DNA of 41,820 nt, from the NCBI GenBank assembly GCA_028868535.1, contig JAGWUH010000004.1, positions 1-41,820 on the forward strand. The letters are read 5' to 3'. Of the stretch, positions 19,637 to 27,891 are shown piece by piece. Positions within the stretch are counted from its first letter, which is position 1, and every line of letters begins with the position of its first letter. Source of the DNA: Sphingomonadales bacterium (GTDB lineage: Bacteria > Pseudomonadota > Alphaproteobacteria > Sphingomonadales > Sphingomonadaceae). Below the pieces are notes generated by a model. That model did no database searches and had not been told where the DNA came from. It saw nothing but the letters and a program-made list of their open reading frames with translations. The position numbers were made by a program, and so were the translations under genes.

Positions 19637-21396
19637 CGTCCGATCAGCGGCAGGCTGACCGTGGACGGATGCGCCTTGTCGCTGACGAGAGTGATGGTCC
19701 GGGGTTGGGCCAGGGGATCACGCGCGCGCTCGCGCCAGTCCGAACCGGTCAGGGTGAACTGGATGCGATGGCCCGCCGCGAACGTCCACGATGTCGGCAT
19801 CACGTCGAATTGCAGTCGCGCCGGCTCGCCGGGGTGCAGCGGCTCGGCATCCTCGGCAAAGGCGCGGTGCCAGGGGATGGCCGGCAGCGCCCACGGCGCG
19901 GTGCCGAGCTTGCGCAGGCTCGCCTTGAGCCGCCCCTCGGTGACCACCCGGACCGATCCGTCGGGCGCCACGTCCTCGACATAGAGGAACAGGTTGGCAT
20001 CGGGCGTGTCGGCGGTGATCCAGATGTCGGCAAGGCCATGGCCGGTGTACTCGATGGCCGTGGCGAGCGGCTTGCCGGCCAGCGACAGGCCGTTGCCGGG
20101 CAAGTGGCAAGGCTGCATCGTCGGTCCGCTGCCCGCGTCCTTGCACTGCACCGCGTAGTCGACCGCGAACGCCTGCGTGACGGCGGGCCCGGTGAACGGG
20201 CCCGCGACGAGGCCCTTCGCGGTCAATGCGAAGCGGGTCTGCCGGGCCTCGGGCAAAGGCCACTGCGCGGTGGCCCGCCAGGCGCCGGTGCCGCCGGCGC
20301 CGATGGTGAAGTAGTGGATCGGGTCTTCGCGATCGATGCCGGTGTCGATTCCCTTCAAATGGCGGTCGAAGAAGCGGTGCGCCTCCTCGACGAGGGCGAA
20401 ACCGTCGTTCTGGCAATGCAGCCAGTCCCCGATCAGGATGCGCGCGCCCGGGATGTTCTGGCGGGCGATCAGGCCCTGGTCGCGCAGTTCGTCGCGCCAG
20501 CCGCCAACGACATAGAGCGGCACGCCGCCCTGGACGATCTGCGGCAGGTAGCTCGACGCGCTGCCTTCGGCCCAGAACGTGCTCTGCACGCTGGGCGCGA
20601 AGCTGTCGCGGTAGGGCATCGACTTCCACAGGTCGAACAGGGGGAGGCCGCGCTGGTGCTGCTCCGCCGCCTTGCGCAGCTCGACCTTGTCCGGATCGGT
20701 GGCGACCGGCGGAATGTCCATGTCCTGCGCGATCGTCCGGGTGGGACCGGTGCCCCACTGGGCAAAGATGCCGCCGCGCCGCATGGCATCGTACTTGTTC
20801 CAGGAGAAACAGCCGGCGAACACCGCCTTGAGGTGCGGCGCGTTGACCGTCATCGCGTGCATCGCTGCGTCGCCCGTGTTCGAGCAGCCATACTGGCCGA
20901 CCATGCCGTTCGACCAGTCCTGTCGCGCCAGCCACTCGATCAGTTCATACGCGTCGTGCGCCTCGTTGCGATCGTGATAGCCGCGCATCGTGCCGAACGA
21001 CTGGCCATTGCCGCGTCGCGCGACCTGGACGACGACGTAGCCATAGTCGGTGAGCTGCGGCATCGAACCGAAGCCTGCCCTGCGCGGGCCGACCCCGTCG
21101 CCCGCCTGCTGGGTCGCGCTCAACGAATGGTGCCAGATCACCGGAAACCGCCCGGCCACCGGAATGCCGCCTTGCGCCGGCCGGGCCACCAGCACGGCGA
21201 TCCGGGTACCGTCCCGCAGCGGCACGTAGAACGAGGTCGTGACCTGTTCGCCGTAGAGTTTCGGCGGCTGGTAGTGGCCGAAGCTCGACGGGGCGGGCGC
21301 CGGCAGGAGCGCTGGCGCCGCAACCGTTTTCGGCTCCTGCGCCGCCACCCCCGCGGCGAGCATGCTCAACGCGAGGGCGGCGGGCGCAGCGCGCAT
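19633..21396 (-). CDS. CocE/NonD-type (X-Pro dipeptidyl-peptidase family) hydrolase
   Basis: 587 residues with a signal peptide (MRAAPAALALSMLAAGVAAQ). The N-terminal half is the S15/CocE alpha/beta hydrolase domain (VPLRDGTRIAVLV, VQVARRGNGQS). The C-terminal half is the jelly-roll domain usual in this family (GHGLADIWITADTPDANLFLYVEDV). The probable triad is S172 (YGCSNTG), D302 (GGWRDE) and H327 (GDWLHCQ). The Ser is preceded by C171 and the His followed by C328, giving the same CS-D-HC pattern as the tannases beside it. True peptidase activity is unlikely given the context; an ester or acylated phenolic is a better guess. It overlaps the receptor stop by one base. Confidence 0.82.
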   Translation of the reverse strand: MRAAPAALALSMLAAGVAAQEPKTVAAPALLPAPAPSSFGHYQPPKLYGEQVTTSFYVPLRDGTRIAVLVARPAQGGIPVAGRFPVIWHHSLSATQQAGDGVGPRRAGFGSMPQLTDYGYVVVQVARRGNGQSFGTMRGYHDRNEAHDAYELIEWLARQDWSNGMVGQYGCSNTGDAAMHAMTVNAPHLKAVFAGCFSWNKYDAMRRGGIFAQWGTGPTRTIAQDMDIPPVATDPDKVELRKAAEQHQRGLPLFDLWKSMPYRDSFAPSVQSTFWAEGSASSYLPQIVQGGVPLYVVGGWRDELRDQGLIARQNIPGARILIGDWLHCQNDGFALVEEAHRFFDRHLKGIDTGIDREDPIHYFTIGAGGTGAWRATAQWPLPEARQTRFALTAKGLVAGPFTGPAVTQAFAVDYAVQCKDAGSGPTMQPCHLPGNGLSLAGKPLATAIEYTGHGLADIWITADTPDANLFLYVEDVAPDGSVRVVTEGRLKASLRKLGTAPWALPAIPWHRAFAEDAEPLHPGEPARLQFDVMPTSWTFAAGHRIQFTLTGSDWRERARDPLAQPRTITLVSDKAHPSTVSLPLIGR

Positions 21397-24098
21397 CAGA
21401 TCTTGACCCGCACGCTCGCGGCGACCAGCCGGCCGATCGGATCGGAGGCGGTGGCGTCATAGCCGCCGCTGCCGTTCACGCTCGGCGCGATGTTCACGTA
21501 GGGCGGCTGCGTGTCGAACAGGTTGCGCACCTCGATGCCGAAGGTGAACTGCTGGGCGCTGCCCACTTTCCAGGCCAGATTGAGATCGACCGGGGTGTAG
21601 CTGGCGACCGACTGGTTCGGCGTGGCGGCCGGCGCGGCGGTGTTGGTGTAGCCGTTGAGGTGCGTGATCCGCAGGCCCGCGCTGAACGGCCCCTTCTCCC
21701 AGTTCAGCGAGGCGCGCATCTTGAAGCGGGCCGGCTGGAAGATCTGGTTGAGCTGGTCGATGAACGGCGCGTTCGGGGTTTGCGCGGTGACGAACGTGGT
21801 CAGGTACGTGCCCGAGAACGCCAGCCCGAACGTGCCCATGTGGTCGGTCGGCACGCTGTAGCTGGCCGTGAAGTCGATGCCGTGGGTGATCGACCGGCCG
21901 AGGTTCTGGCTGCGGCCATCGACGAACACGGTCACGTTCGCGGCATTGCCGCCGGGGAACGCGCCCGAGACGGCGAGCCCCTGCCCGACATAGCTTGCCG
22001 CCAGCGCCCCGGCCGCGGCGCCCTGGGTGATGATGCCCGTGCCGTCATACTGCGAGGCGCGTGTCAGCACCGCGAGGTCCGACAGCAGCGCGATCACCTG
22101 GTTCTTGTAGTCGACGCTCCAATAGGTCGCCGAGAGGCGCAACCGCGGCAGCGGCTCGTAATCGGCGCCGAAGGACCAGGTGGTCGCGGTCTCGGGCTTG
22201 AGGTTCAGGTTGCCGCCCGAGAGCGCAACGCCGGTGATCGGCGCGCCGCCGGCCGGATTCTGGTAGCTTTGCACGAACAGCTGGTTCGAGTTGCCGTAGA
22301 TCTGCGGCAGCGTCGGGGCCCGGAACGACGTGCCGAAGGAACCCCGCAGCTTGAGCCCGTCGACCGGCTCCCAGTTGACGCCCACCTTGGGATTGGTGGT
22401 CTTGCCGACGTCGGAATAGCGGTCATAGCGCACGGCGGCGTCGATCTCGAGCTTCCGGAAGCCGGGCATGGCGTTGCCGGTGCCGAACACCGGGATCAGC
22501 AACTCGGCATAGGCCGAGTCCACCCTGCGGCCGAAGGTGCGCCACGCCACCGCCGTGCCGGGATTGCCGCGCGCGCTGCCGAGGTCGATGGTGAATTCCT
22601 GGCCCTCGTAACCCAGCGCCAGCTTCACCGTACCGCCCGGAAGGTTCAGCAACGGACCGTTGAGCCGCGCCTCGTAGCCGGTGAAGTGGCCGATCGTCGG
22701 GCTGATCGAGATCTGGTTGAAGATGCCGGCGAGCACCGCGGCCTGCGTCCGGCCGAGGCCATAGGGATCGAACGCGGTGGCGGGATCGCTCGACTTCAGC
22801 GCGTTGTTGAGGGCGGTGTTGTTCACCCCCATCGTCTGGATCGAATTGTCGTCGGTGCGGCCCTTGCTGAACAGTGCCTCGAACTGCCAGTCGCGCGGCA
22901 GCTTGGCGCGCAGGCCGGGGGTGATCTGCCAGCTCTCGCCATGGCCATAGTTGAAGTTGCGGCCGACGTCGTTGCGGAAGTTGTAGTCGAGCGTGTAGCT
23001 CGAGCCGGTGAAGCCCGTAGGCCGCACGAACCAGGCATTGGTCGAAGGCACCGACAGCGAGGCATTGGCATAGGCCGGGTTCCGCTCAAAGCGGCGCATC
23101 GAATAGAAGCCGTCGGCGAAGAACGTCAGCCAGTCGGTGATCTCGTACGTGGCGGTGGCGTTGACCGAATCGTACTTCTGGCGGGGGATCAGGTCCTGGC
23201 CAAGCAGGTCGTCGCAGCGGTTGCTGGTGCCCGCGGTCAGCTGCGCGGGAGACGAGAGGCCGCCCGCAGGCACCGCGTACGTCGTGGTGACGCCCGCCTG
23301 GGTGGCCTTGATCGTCCCCGGCGCGCACTTGGTGACCGAGTAGTCGGCGCCGCCGAACGCGGTCTGGTTCGAGGCGAAGAACGGGCGATCGATGCCGTTG
23401 AGCGCCGACTTTTCGACTTGCTCGTAGGCGACCATCACCTGGCCGCGGCTGAACTTCTTGCCGACGGCGATGCCGAGCGACTTCTCGTTGTACGCACCAT
23501 CGTCGGAAACGCCGCCGCGCGCGAAGGCCTCGATGCCGTTCAGGCTGCGGCGCGGGATAAGGTTGACGACGCCGGCGACGGCATCGGAGCCATAGATCGC
23601 CGAGGCGCCGTCGGCCACGATCTCGACCCGCTCAACGCCCAGCGTCGGCAGGACCGAGGGATCGGTCGAGCGGCCGTTGCTGGTGGTGCGGTGGCCGTCG
23701 ATCAGGATCAGCGTCGCGTTCGGGCCGATCCCGCGCAGGTTGATCGAGTTGCCATAGACGATGTTGCCCGAGCCGCCCGACTGGCCGCGCGAATTCTCCG
23801 AAACGCCGAGGTCGAACACCTGCGGCAGTTCCTTGATCGCGCGATCGATGGTGACGCGGCCCGACTGGGCGATGTCGGCCATGCCCAGCGCGGTGATCGA
23901 CGAGCCGACCGGCGCCTCGCCGCGGACGCGGCTGCCGGTGACGATGATGTCGCCCGCGACCGGCGCATCGACGGCGGCCGGGTCGGCGGCTGGGGCCGGG
24001 GTCGGATTTGCCTGGGCCAGTGCCGCGTGCGGCGCGAGCAGCGCCAGGGCGAGCGCGAGACCCGAAGCGCGGGCCATGAAGGTCGTGTTTAGTGCCAT
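21396..24098 (-). CDS. TonB-dependent outer-membrane receptor (3)
   Basis: 900 residues, with GGGAGG before the ATG. A signal peptide ends near AALAQA, followed by an Ala/Pro-rich linker, a TonB-box-like DIIVTGSRV, a plug (IYGSDAVAGVVNLIPRR, ILIDGHRTTSNGR) and a barrel ending SVRVKI. It is the same branch as receptor 2: the shared segments around the SR-RGxAPVGS motif and the LKPETA(R/T)TWS barrel strand show they are paralogues. It leads a four-gene operon with three exported hydrolases joined by 1-4-base overlaps, an uptake-and-digestion module. The ligand is unknown; an esterified aromatic is the likely class. Confidence 0.92.
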   Translation of the reverse strand: MALNTTFMARASGLALALALLAPHAALAQANPTPAPAADPAAVDAPVAGDIIVTGSRVRGEAPVGSSITALGMADIAQSGRVTIDRAIKELPQVFDLGVSENSRGQSGGSGNIVYGNSINLRGIGPNATLILIDGHRTTSNGRSTDPSVLPTLGVERVEIVADGASAIYGSDAVAGVVNLIPRRSLNGIEAFARGGVSDDGAYNEKSLGIAVGKKFSRGQVMVAYEQVEKSALNGIDRPFFASNQTAFGGADYSVTKCAPGTIKATQAGVTTTYAVPAGGLSSPAQLTAGTSNRCDDLLGQDLIPRQKYDSVNATATYEITDWLTFFADGFYSMRRFERNPAYANASLSVPSTNAWFVRPTGFTGSSYTLDYNFRNDVGRNFNYGHGESWQITPGLRAKLPRDWQFEALFSKGRTDDNSIQTMGVNNTALNNALKSSDPATAFDPYGLGRTQAAVLAGIFNQISISPTIGHFTGYEARLNGPLLNLPGGTVKLALGYEGQEFTIDLGSARGNPGTAVAWRTFGRRVDSAYAELLIPVFGTGNAMPGFRKLEIDAAVRYDRYSDVGKTTNPKVGVNWEPVDGLKLRGSFGTSFRAPTLPQIYGNSNQLFVQSYQNPAGGAPITGVALSGGNLNLKPETATTWSFGADYEPLPRLRLSATYWSVDYKNQVIALLSDLAVLTRASQYDGTGIITQGAAAGALAASYVGQGLAVSGAFPGGNAANVTVFVDGRSQNLGRSITHGIDFTASYSVPTDHMGTFGLAFSGTYLTTFVTAQTPNAPFIDQLNQIFQPARFKMRASLNWEKGPFSAGLRITHLNGYTNTAAPAATPNQSVASYTPVDLNLAWKVGSAQQFTFGIEVRNLFDTQPPYVNIAPSVNGSGGYDATASDPIGRLVAASVRVKI

Positions 24099-24226
24099 CT
24101 CATCCTCCCGCCCGAAGGCGTCGCCTGAACCGTTGACCGGAGGCAGGAGGATTCACCGCGACATCGCGCCGACGGCTGCCTTCATCCTGCTCCGGTGCCC
24201 CGTGCGCGGTTTGTCGTGCGCATCGG

Positions 24227-24240
24227 TGAGAGCGCTTGTG
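24227..24240. promoter_or_regulatory. Degenerate AAGCGCT-type site upstream of TonB receptor 3
   Basis: TGAGAGCGCTTGTG (on the minus strand CACAAGCGCTCTCA) shares the AAGCGCT core with the GCAAGCGCTTGC palindrome at 15619-15630 but its second arm is imperfect. It is about 130 bases before the receptor start. It may be a weak site for the same regulator; evidence is only sequence likeness. Confidence 0.25.
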
Positions 24241-24275
24241 CTCCCGGGCGATGGAGATTTTCGATCATTAGTGGA

Positions 24276-24305
24276 AAAAGTCAACTATCCTTGTCGTTGA
24301 CTTTT
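24276..24305. repeat. Inverted repeat AAAAGTCAAC-N10-GTTGACTTTT
   Basis: Perfect 10-base arms around a 10-base spacer, lying between the marR stop (24341) and TonB receptor 3. On the minus strand it could end marR transcription, since the second arm ends in a T run. The stem is AT-rich and weak, however, and TTGAC halves also appear in the marR/TRAP control region, so an operator or a pair of -35 elements is equally possible. Confidence 0.45.
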
Positions 24306-24340
24306 ATCCGGCAGGGACAGCCCCGGAATCGCGCGTTCCG

Positions 24341-24880
24341 TCAGGATTCGCCGCCCGCGATTGCTGCGTACATGCGGTCGAGCAGTTCGCTGAGCAGCTG
24401 CTTCTCGCCGGGCGAAAGCTGGTGCAGCACCGCCGATTCGGTCTCGTCGACGACGGCGAAAAGCGCATCCAGCTTCGCCTGCCCCGCCGCCGTGACATAC
24501 AGTGCGTGCCGCCGTCGATCGGTGGTGGAGCGACGCCGCTCTGCCCAGCCGAGTTTTTCGAGATCGTCGACGATCGCCACCGCCACCGACTTGTCCTGGC
24601 CTACTTCCCGCGACAGCGCGATCTGCGAGATGCCGGGGTTGGCCTCGATCAGCGCCAGCGACGAGAACAGCCCGGACCGCAGCCCTTCGGCCGCGGTCGC
24701 CGTGGCAAAGTGACGCGACAGGTGGTTCTGGACGCGGCGCAGCCGAAACCCGACGAAATCCCCCAGCCGGCCCAGGCTGACCTGGCTGCCGCCGGGCCCG
24801 CCATCGGCCCGCACGGGAGCCGCCGCCGCCTTCGCGGGACGGCGGCCGGTCTTCGCTTTGGTGCCGTTGGACTTGCTCAT
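24341..24880 (-). CDS. MarR-family transcriptional regulator (TRAP operon)
   Basis: 179 residues. A basic, disordered N-terminal tail (about 35 residues rich in Lys, Ala and Pro) precedes a MarR winged-helix domain. The domain shows SQIALSREVGQDKSVAVAIVDDLEKLGW as recognition helix and wing approach, then the wing R-x-x-x-T-D-R-R-R-H, and a C-terminal dimerisation helix (LSPGEKQLLSELLDRMYAAI). It is divergent from the TRAP/CoA-transferase operon with overlapping promoters, so it very likely represses that operon and itself until an aromatic or acyl-CoA ligand binds. No Shine-Dalgarno is visible before the ATG. The N-terminal tail is longer than in most family members. Confidence 0.88.
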   Translation of the reverse strand: MSKSNGTKAKTGRRPAKAAAAPVRADGGPGGSQVSLGRLGDFVGFRLRRVQNHLSRHFATATAAEGLRSGLFSSLALIEANPGISQIALSREVGQDKSVAVAIVDDLEKLGWAERRRSTTDRRRHALYVTAAGQAKLDALFAVVDETESAVLHQLSPGEKQLLSELLDRMYAAIAGGES

Positions 24881-24884
24881 TTGG

Positions 24885-24912
24885 TTGACATCGAAGATCG
24901 TTGAAATATTCT
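24885..24912 (+). promoter_or_regulatory. Promoter of TRAP/CoA-transferase operon
   Basis: TTGACA at 24885-24890 matches the -35 consensus exactly. TATTCT at 24907-24912 is a fair -10, with a 16-base spacer, predicting a start near 24919 and a leader of about 70 bases. Between the two boxes lies an imperfect 14-base palindrome (24891-24904, TCGAAGATCGTTGA), a suitable place for MarR binding. Confidence 0.55.
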
Positions 24913-24932
24913 ACGGTTTGGATCGTTAGCCC

Positions 24933-24961
24933 ATTAGACGGCGGGGACACAACCCTGTCAA
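24933..24961 (-). promoter_or_regulatory. Promoter of marR, facing the operon promoter
   Basis: On the minus strand TTGACA (24956-24961) and TCTAAT (24933-24938) are 17 bases apart, a near-consensus sigma-70 promoter. Its predicted start near 24926 lies just inside the plus-strand transcript, so the two promoters face each other across a few bases. TGGTTGACA (24882-24890) and TGTCAACCA (24956-24964) are a perfect 9-base inverted repeat made by the two -35 regions. Confidence 0.55.
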
Positions 24962-24989
24962 CCACTTGCCGGGCGCGGAGAGGCGACTC

Positions 24990-25532
24990 ATGGACCAGGA
25001 CGGCCGCGCAGGCCAGGCCAGTTTCGATAGCGGCGACGCGCTTTCCGACCTCGGGGCGCCCTCGGCGGACGTGCGCGCGCGCGGTGCGCTTGCCGCCGTC
25101 GGGTATGGGCTGGGTGGGATCGGGCTGTTCGGCGCCACCGCGGCGGACGCACTGGCCGTGGCCGGACGCCATCTCGGCTTTCGCCTGCTCGGATCGATCG
25201 AGCTGGTCCAGGCGATGGTCGTGCTGCTCGGCGCCGCGGCAATGCTGATCGCGACGCTGACCGCCAGCCACGCCGGCGTCCACATCGTCACCGAGCGGCT
25301 GCGTCCGGCCACCGCGGCGCGGCTTGCACGCGTCGCGGCACTGGCGAGCGGCGTTGCCATGCTGGCGCTGGCCTTCGGTTCGGCCTGGGTCGCCGTCGAT
25401 ATGTGGAACGGGTTCGAGCAGACCGAACTGCTGAACATCCCGCTGCGTTGGCTGCGGCTGTTGTGGATTGCCGTCGCCCTCGTCATCGCCGCGCGCTTCC
25501 TGCGCAATGCCGTCAAGGCGCCGGTATCGTGA
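24990..25532 (+). CDS. TRAP transporter small permease (DctQ type)
   Basis: 180 residues with four hydrophobic segments, the usual layout of the DctQ subunit. The start at 24990 has GGAGAGG eight bases upstream. The segment VAVDMWNGFEQTELLNIP before the last helix is typical of the family. The N-terminal 30 residues are hydrophilic and acidic. It is followed by the large permease with a GTGA overlap and then the binding lipoprotein, making a complete tripartite TRAP importer driven by an ion gradient. It is the first gene of the operon. Confidence 0.85.
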   Translation: MDQDGRAGQASFDSGDALSDLGAPSADVRARGALAAVGYGLGGIGLFGATAADALAVAGRHLGFRLLGSIELVQAMVVLLGAAAMLIATLTASHAGVHIVTERLRPATAARLARVAALASGVAMLALAFGSAWVAVDMWNGFEQTELLNIPLRWLRLLWIAVALVIAARFLRNAVKAPVS

Positions 25533-26833
25533 CGCCCGCGCTGATCGGGCTCGCCGGCATCGCGGTGCTGCTGGTCATGCTGGCCGGCGGCGTGCCGATC
25601 GGCGTCGGCCTGCTGCTGGTCGGGTTGGGCGGCCTCGCCGTCACGATCTCGCCCGAGGCGGCGCTGATCAAGGGCGGCGTCGTTTCGTTCGAGGTGATCT
25701 CGAAATACGAACTCGGCGTGCTGCCGCTGTTCCTGCTGATGGCGCACATCTGCTTTGCCGCGGGCGCCAGCCGCGACTTCTTCGACGCGGCCGCCAAGTT
25801 CGTCGGTCACCGCCGGGGCGGTCTGGCGCTGGCCTCGATCGGCGGTTGCGCCGGCTTCGGCGCCATTTCCGGCTCCAGCCTGGCGACGGTCGCGACGATT
25901 TCCTCCGCCGCGCTGCCCGAAATGCGCAAGGCCGGCTACAATCCCGGCTTCGCAGCCGGCGCCCTCGCGGCGGGGGGCACGCTCGGCTCGCTGACGCCGC
26001 CGTCGGGTGCGCTGATCGTGTTCGGCATCATCGCCGAACAGTCGATCGGCAAGCTGTTCGCCGCCGCGATCGTACCCGGAGTGACGCAGGCACTGTCCTA
26101 CGTCGTCGCCATCCTCATCCTGTGCACGCTCGATCCGGCGCTCGGCCCCGCAACGGAGCGCGTGCCGTGGCGCCGGCGCCTGCCGGCGTTGCGCAAGGTG
26201 GCGGACATCCTGGCGCTGATCCTGTTCGTGATCGGCGGGCTCATGGTCGGCTGGTTCACCCCCACCGAGGCGGCCTCGGTCGGCGTCGTCGGCGCGCTGG
26301 CGCTGTTGGCGTTTCGCGGCGGCTTCACCGCCGCCGCGCTCGGCGAGGCGATCCGCACCACGCTGCGCACCGCCGGCATGATCTACGTGGTCATCATCGG
26401 CGCGCTGGTGTTCGCCACGTTCATCTCGGTCACCGGCATCACCGAGGCGCTGTCGGGCTCGGTCACCAGCCTGCACGCGAGCCCCGTCGTGGCCATCGTC
26501 GCGATGACGCTGGTGCTGCTGCTGCTCGGCTCGTTTCTCGACGGGGTGGCGCTGATGCTGCTGACCACGCCGATATTCCTGCCGATCGCGCAACAGCTCG
26601 GCTACAGCCCGGTGTGGTTCGGCATCTTCCTGGTGCGGACGATGGAGATCGGCTTCGTCCATCCGCCGCTCGGCATGAACATCTACGTGCTGCAGGGGAT
26701 CGCCAAGGACCTCTCGTTGGGCACGATATTCCGCGGCGTCATCCCGTTCCTCGTGGCCGATTTCCTGCATCTGGCGTGCCTGATCGCGTTCCCGGCGCTG
26801 GCCTTGTGGCTGCCCGGCCTGGTGGCGGGGTGA
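25529..26833 (+). CDS. TRAP transporter large permease (DctM type)
   Basis: 434 residues and about twelve membrane helices, with GTG at 25529 overlapping the small-permease stop. DctM features are easy to see: ALAAGGTLGSLTPPSGALIVFGIIAEQSIGKLF near the middle, GWFTPTEAASVGVVGAL, and MEIGFVHPPLGMNIYVLQGIAK near the end. It forms the sodium- or proton-coupled transport channel with the DctQ-like subunit. The substrate is presumably an organic acid, since TRAP systems carry carboxylates, and the following CoA-transferases would act on an acid. Confidence 0.92.
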   Translation: MTPALIGLAGIAVLLVMLAGGVPIGVGLLLVGLGGLAVTISPEAALIKGGVVSFEVISKYELGVLPLFLLMAHICFAAGASRDFFDAAAKFVGHRRGGLALASIGGCAGFGAISGSSLATVATISSAALPEMRKAGYNPGFAAGALAAGGTLGSLTPPSGALIVFGIIAEQSIGKLFAAAIVPGVTQALSYVVAILILCTLDPALGPATERVPWRRRLPALRKVADILALILFVIGGLMVGWFTPTEAASVGVVGALALLAFRGGFTAAALGEAIRTTLRTAGMIYVVIIGALVFATFISVTGITEALSGSVTSLHASPVVAIVAMTLVLLLLGSFLDGVALMLLTTPIFLPIAQQLGYSPVWFGIFLVRTMEIGFVHPPLGMNIYVLQGIAKDLSLGTIFRGVIPFLVADFLHLACLIAFPALALWLPGLVAG

Positions 26834-26838
26834 GAGCG

Positions 26839-27891
26839 ATGAAGCGCATCCTTGCCCTGCTGGCTTCCGCCCTGCTCGTGGCCTGCTCGCCGCAGCCCCG
26901 GCAGGCCGAGTACACCCTCACCTACGCCAGCCCCTATCCGCCGACGCACCCGTTCAGCCGCGCGGACATCGAATGGATGAAGGCGGTGGAGCAGGCCAGC
27001 CATGGCCGCATCGCCTTCCGGCCATACTGGTCGGGCTCGCTGCTCTCCTCCGACATGAGCATGGAGGAAATCCGCCACGGACTGGCCGATATCGGCCTGA
27101 TCACGCCGATCTACTCGCGCGGGGGCACCCACATGCTGCGCACCCAGGCGGGCTTTTACGGCGGCATAAGGACGCTACAGGACCAGGTTACCGTCTATGA
27201 CTGTATCGCCGCGAAATTCCCCGCGTTCGGCGCCGAGACGGCGGGACTGCACGTGCTGGCGGTACAGGGGGGCAATTTCCCCGGCGTGCTGACCCGCTCC
27301 CGGCCGGTGCGTTCGCTGGCCGACCTGCGCGGCCTGCGTCTGCGCGCGCAGACCGATGCGATCGACGTAATGCGGGAACTGGGCGCGGATCCGGTGAACA
27401 TGCCGATGGGAGACGTCTATTCGGCGCTGGCCAAGGGCGTGATCGACGGTGTGGTCGCCCCGGCCGACACCATCAAGAGCCTGCATTTCGCCGAGGTCGC
27501 CCACCATTTCACGACGCTGCGCCTGTCGCGCGGCGCCTATCCCGCGCGCGCCGTGTCGGACCGGACGTGGCGGCGGCTGCCGCCGGACTTGCAGAAGCTG
27601 CTCGCCGATGCGAAGCCGCTTTGGGAAGCCGCGCTCGCCCGGCAGGTGCTGCGCGCCGAGCAGGCGGGCATTGCCTATGCCAGCCACCACGGCGTTGAGA
27701 TGATACCCTTCCCGCCCGGCGAGCAGGCAAGGTTCGACGCGCTCTACAACCGTTTCGCCCTGCAGCAGGCGCGCGCGCTCTCCGCGTTCGGGCTCGACGG
27801 CGCACCCGTCTTCCACGAAGCCCAGCGTCTCATAGGCCTGGGCCAGCCGTCATGCACGGCACCGACCAAGCCAGGAGCATCCCATGACTGA
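26839..27891 (+). CDS. TRAP transporter substrate-binding lipoprotein (DctP type)
   Basis: 350 residues. The signal peptide ends in a lipobox (LLVAC, Cys16), so this receptor is membrane-anchored rather than free in the periplasm. The DctP core has a first strand YTLTYASPYPPTHPF, the middle ADLRGLRLRAQTDAIDVMRELGADPVNMPMGDVYSALAKGVIDGVV with the conserved Arg that binds the substrate carboxylate, and a long connecting helix near the C terminus. The C-terminal tail (SCTAPTKPGASHD) extends over the start of the next gene by 8 bases. The ligand is unknown; the conserved RLRAQ-like Arg argues for a carboxylic acid. Confidence 0.9.
   Translation: MKRILALLASALLVACSPQPRQAEYTLTYASPYPPTHPFSRADIEWMKAVEQASHGRIAFRPYWSGSLLSSDMSMEEIRHGLADIGLITPIYSRGGTHMLRTQAGFYGGIRTLQDQVTVYDCIAAKFPAFGAETAGLHVLAVQGGNFPGVLTRSRPVRSLADLRGLRLRAQTDAIDVMRELGADPVNMPMGDVYSALAKGVIDGVVAPADTIKSLHFAEVAHHFTTLRLSRGAYPARAVSDRTWRRLPPDLQKLLADAKPLWEAALARQVLRAEQAGIAYASHHGVEMIPFPPGEQARFDALYNRFALQQARALSAFGLDGAPVFHEAQRLIGLGQPSCTAPTKPGASHD

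Noticed and set aside
19633..21396. X-Pro dipeptidyl-peptidase or cocaine esterase as a specific function
   Set aside because: Only the family fold is supported. The neighbours (receptor, tannase, hydrolase) and the tannase-like Cys pairs favour a phenolic ester, so a family-level name was used.
21660..24092. Long plus-strand open frame (about 810 codons) opposite TonB receptor 3
   Set aside because: Its translation is rich in Arg, Ala and Gly with no recognisable domain, while the other strand encodes a full receptor with signal peptide, plug and barrel. Such frames are common in GC-rich DNA. The same applies to 7580-9364 (+), 10733-12784 (+), 14527-17061 (+) and 29086-31488 (-).
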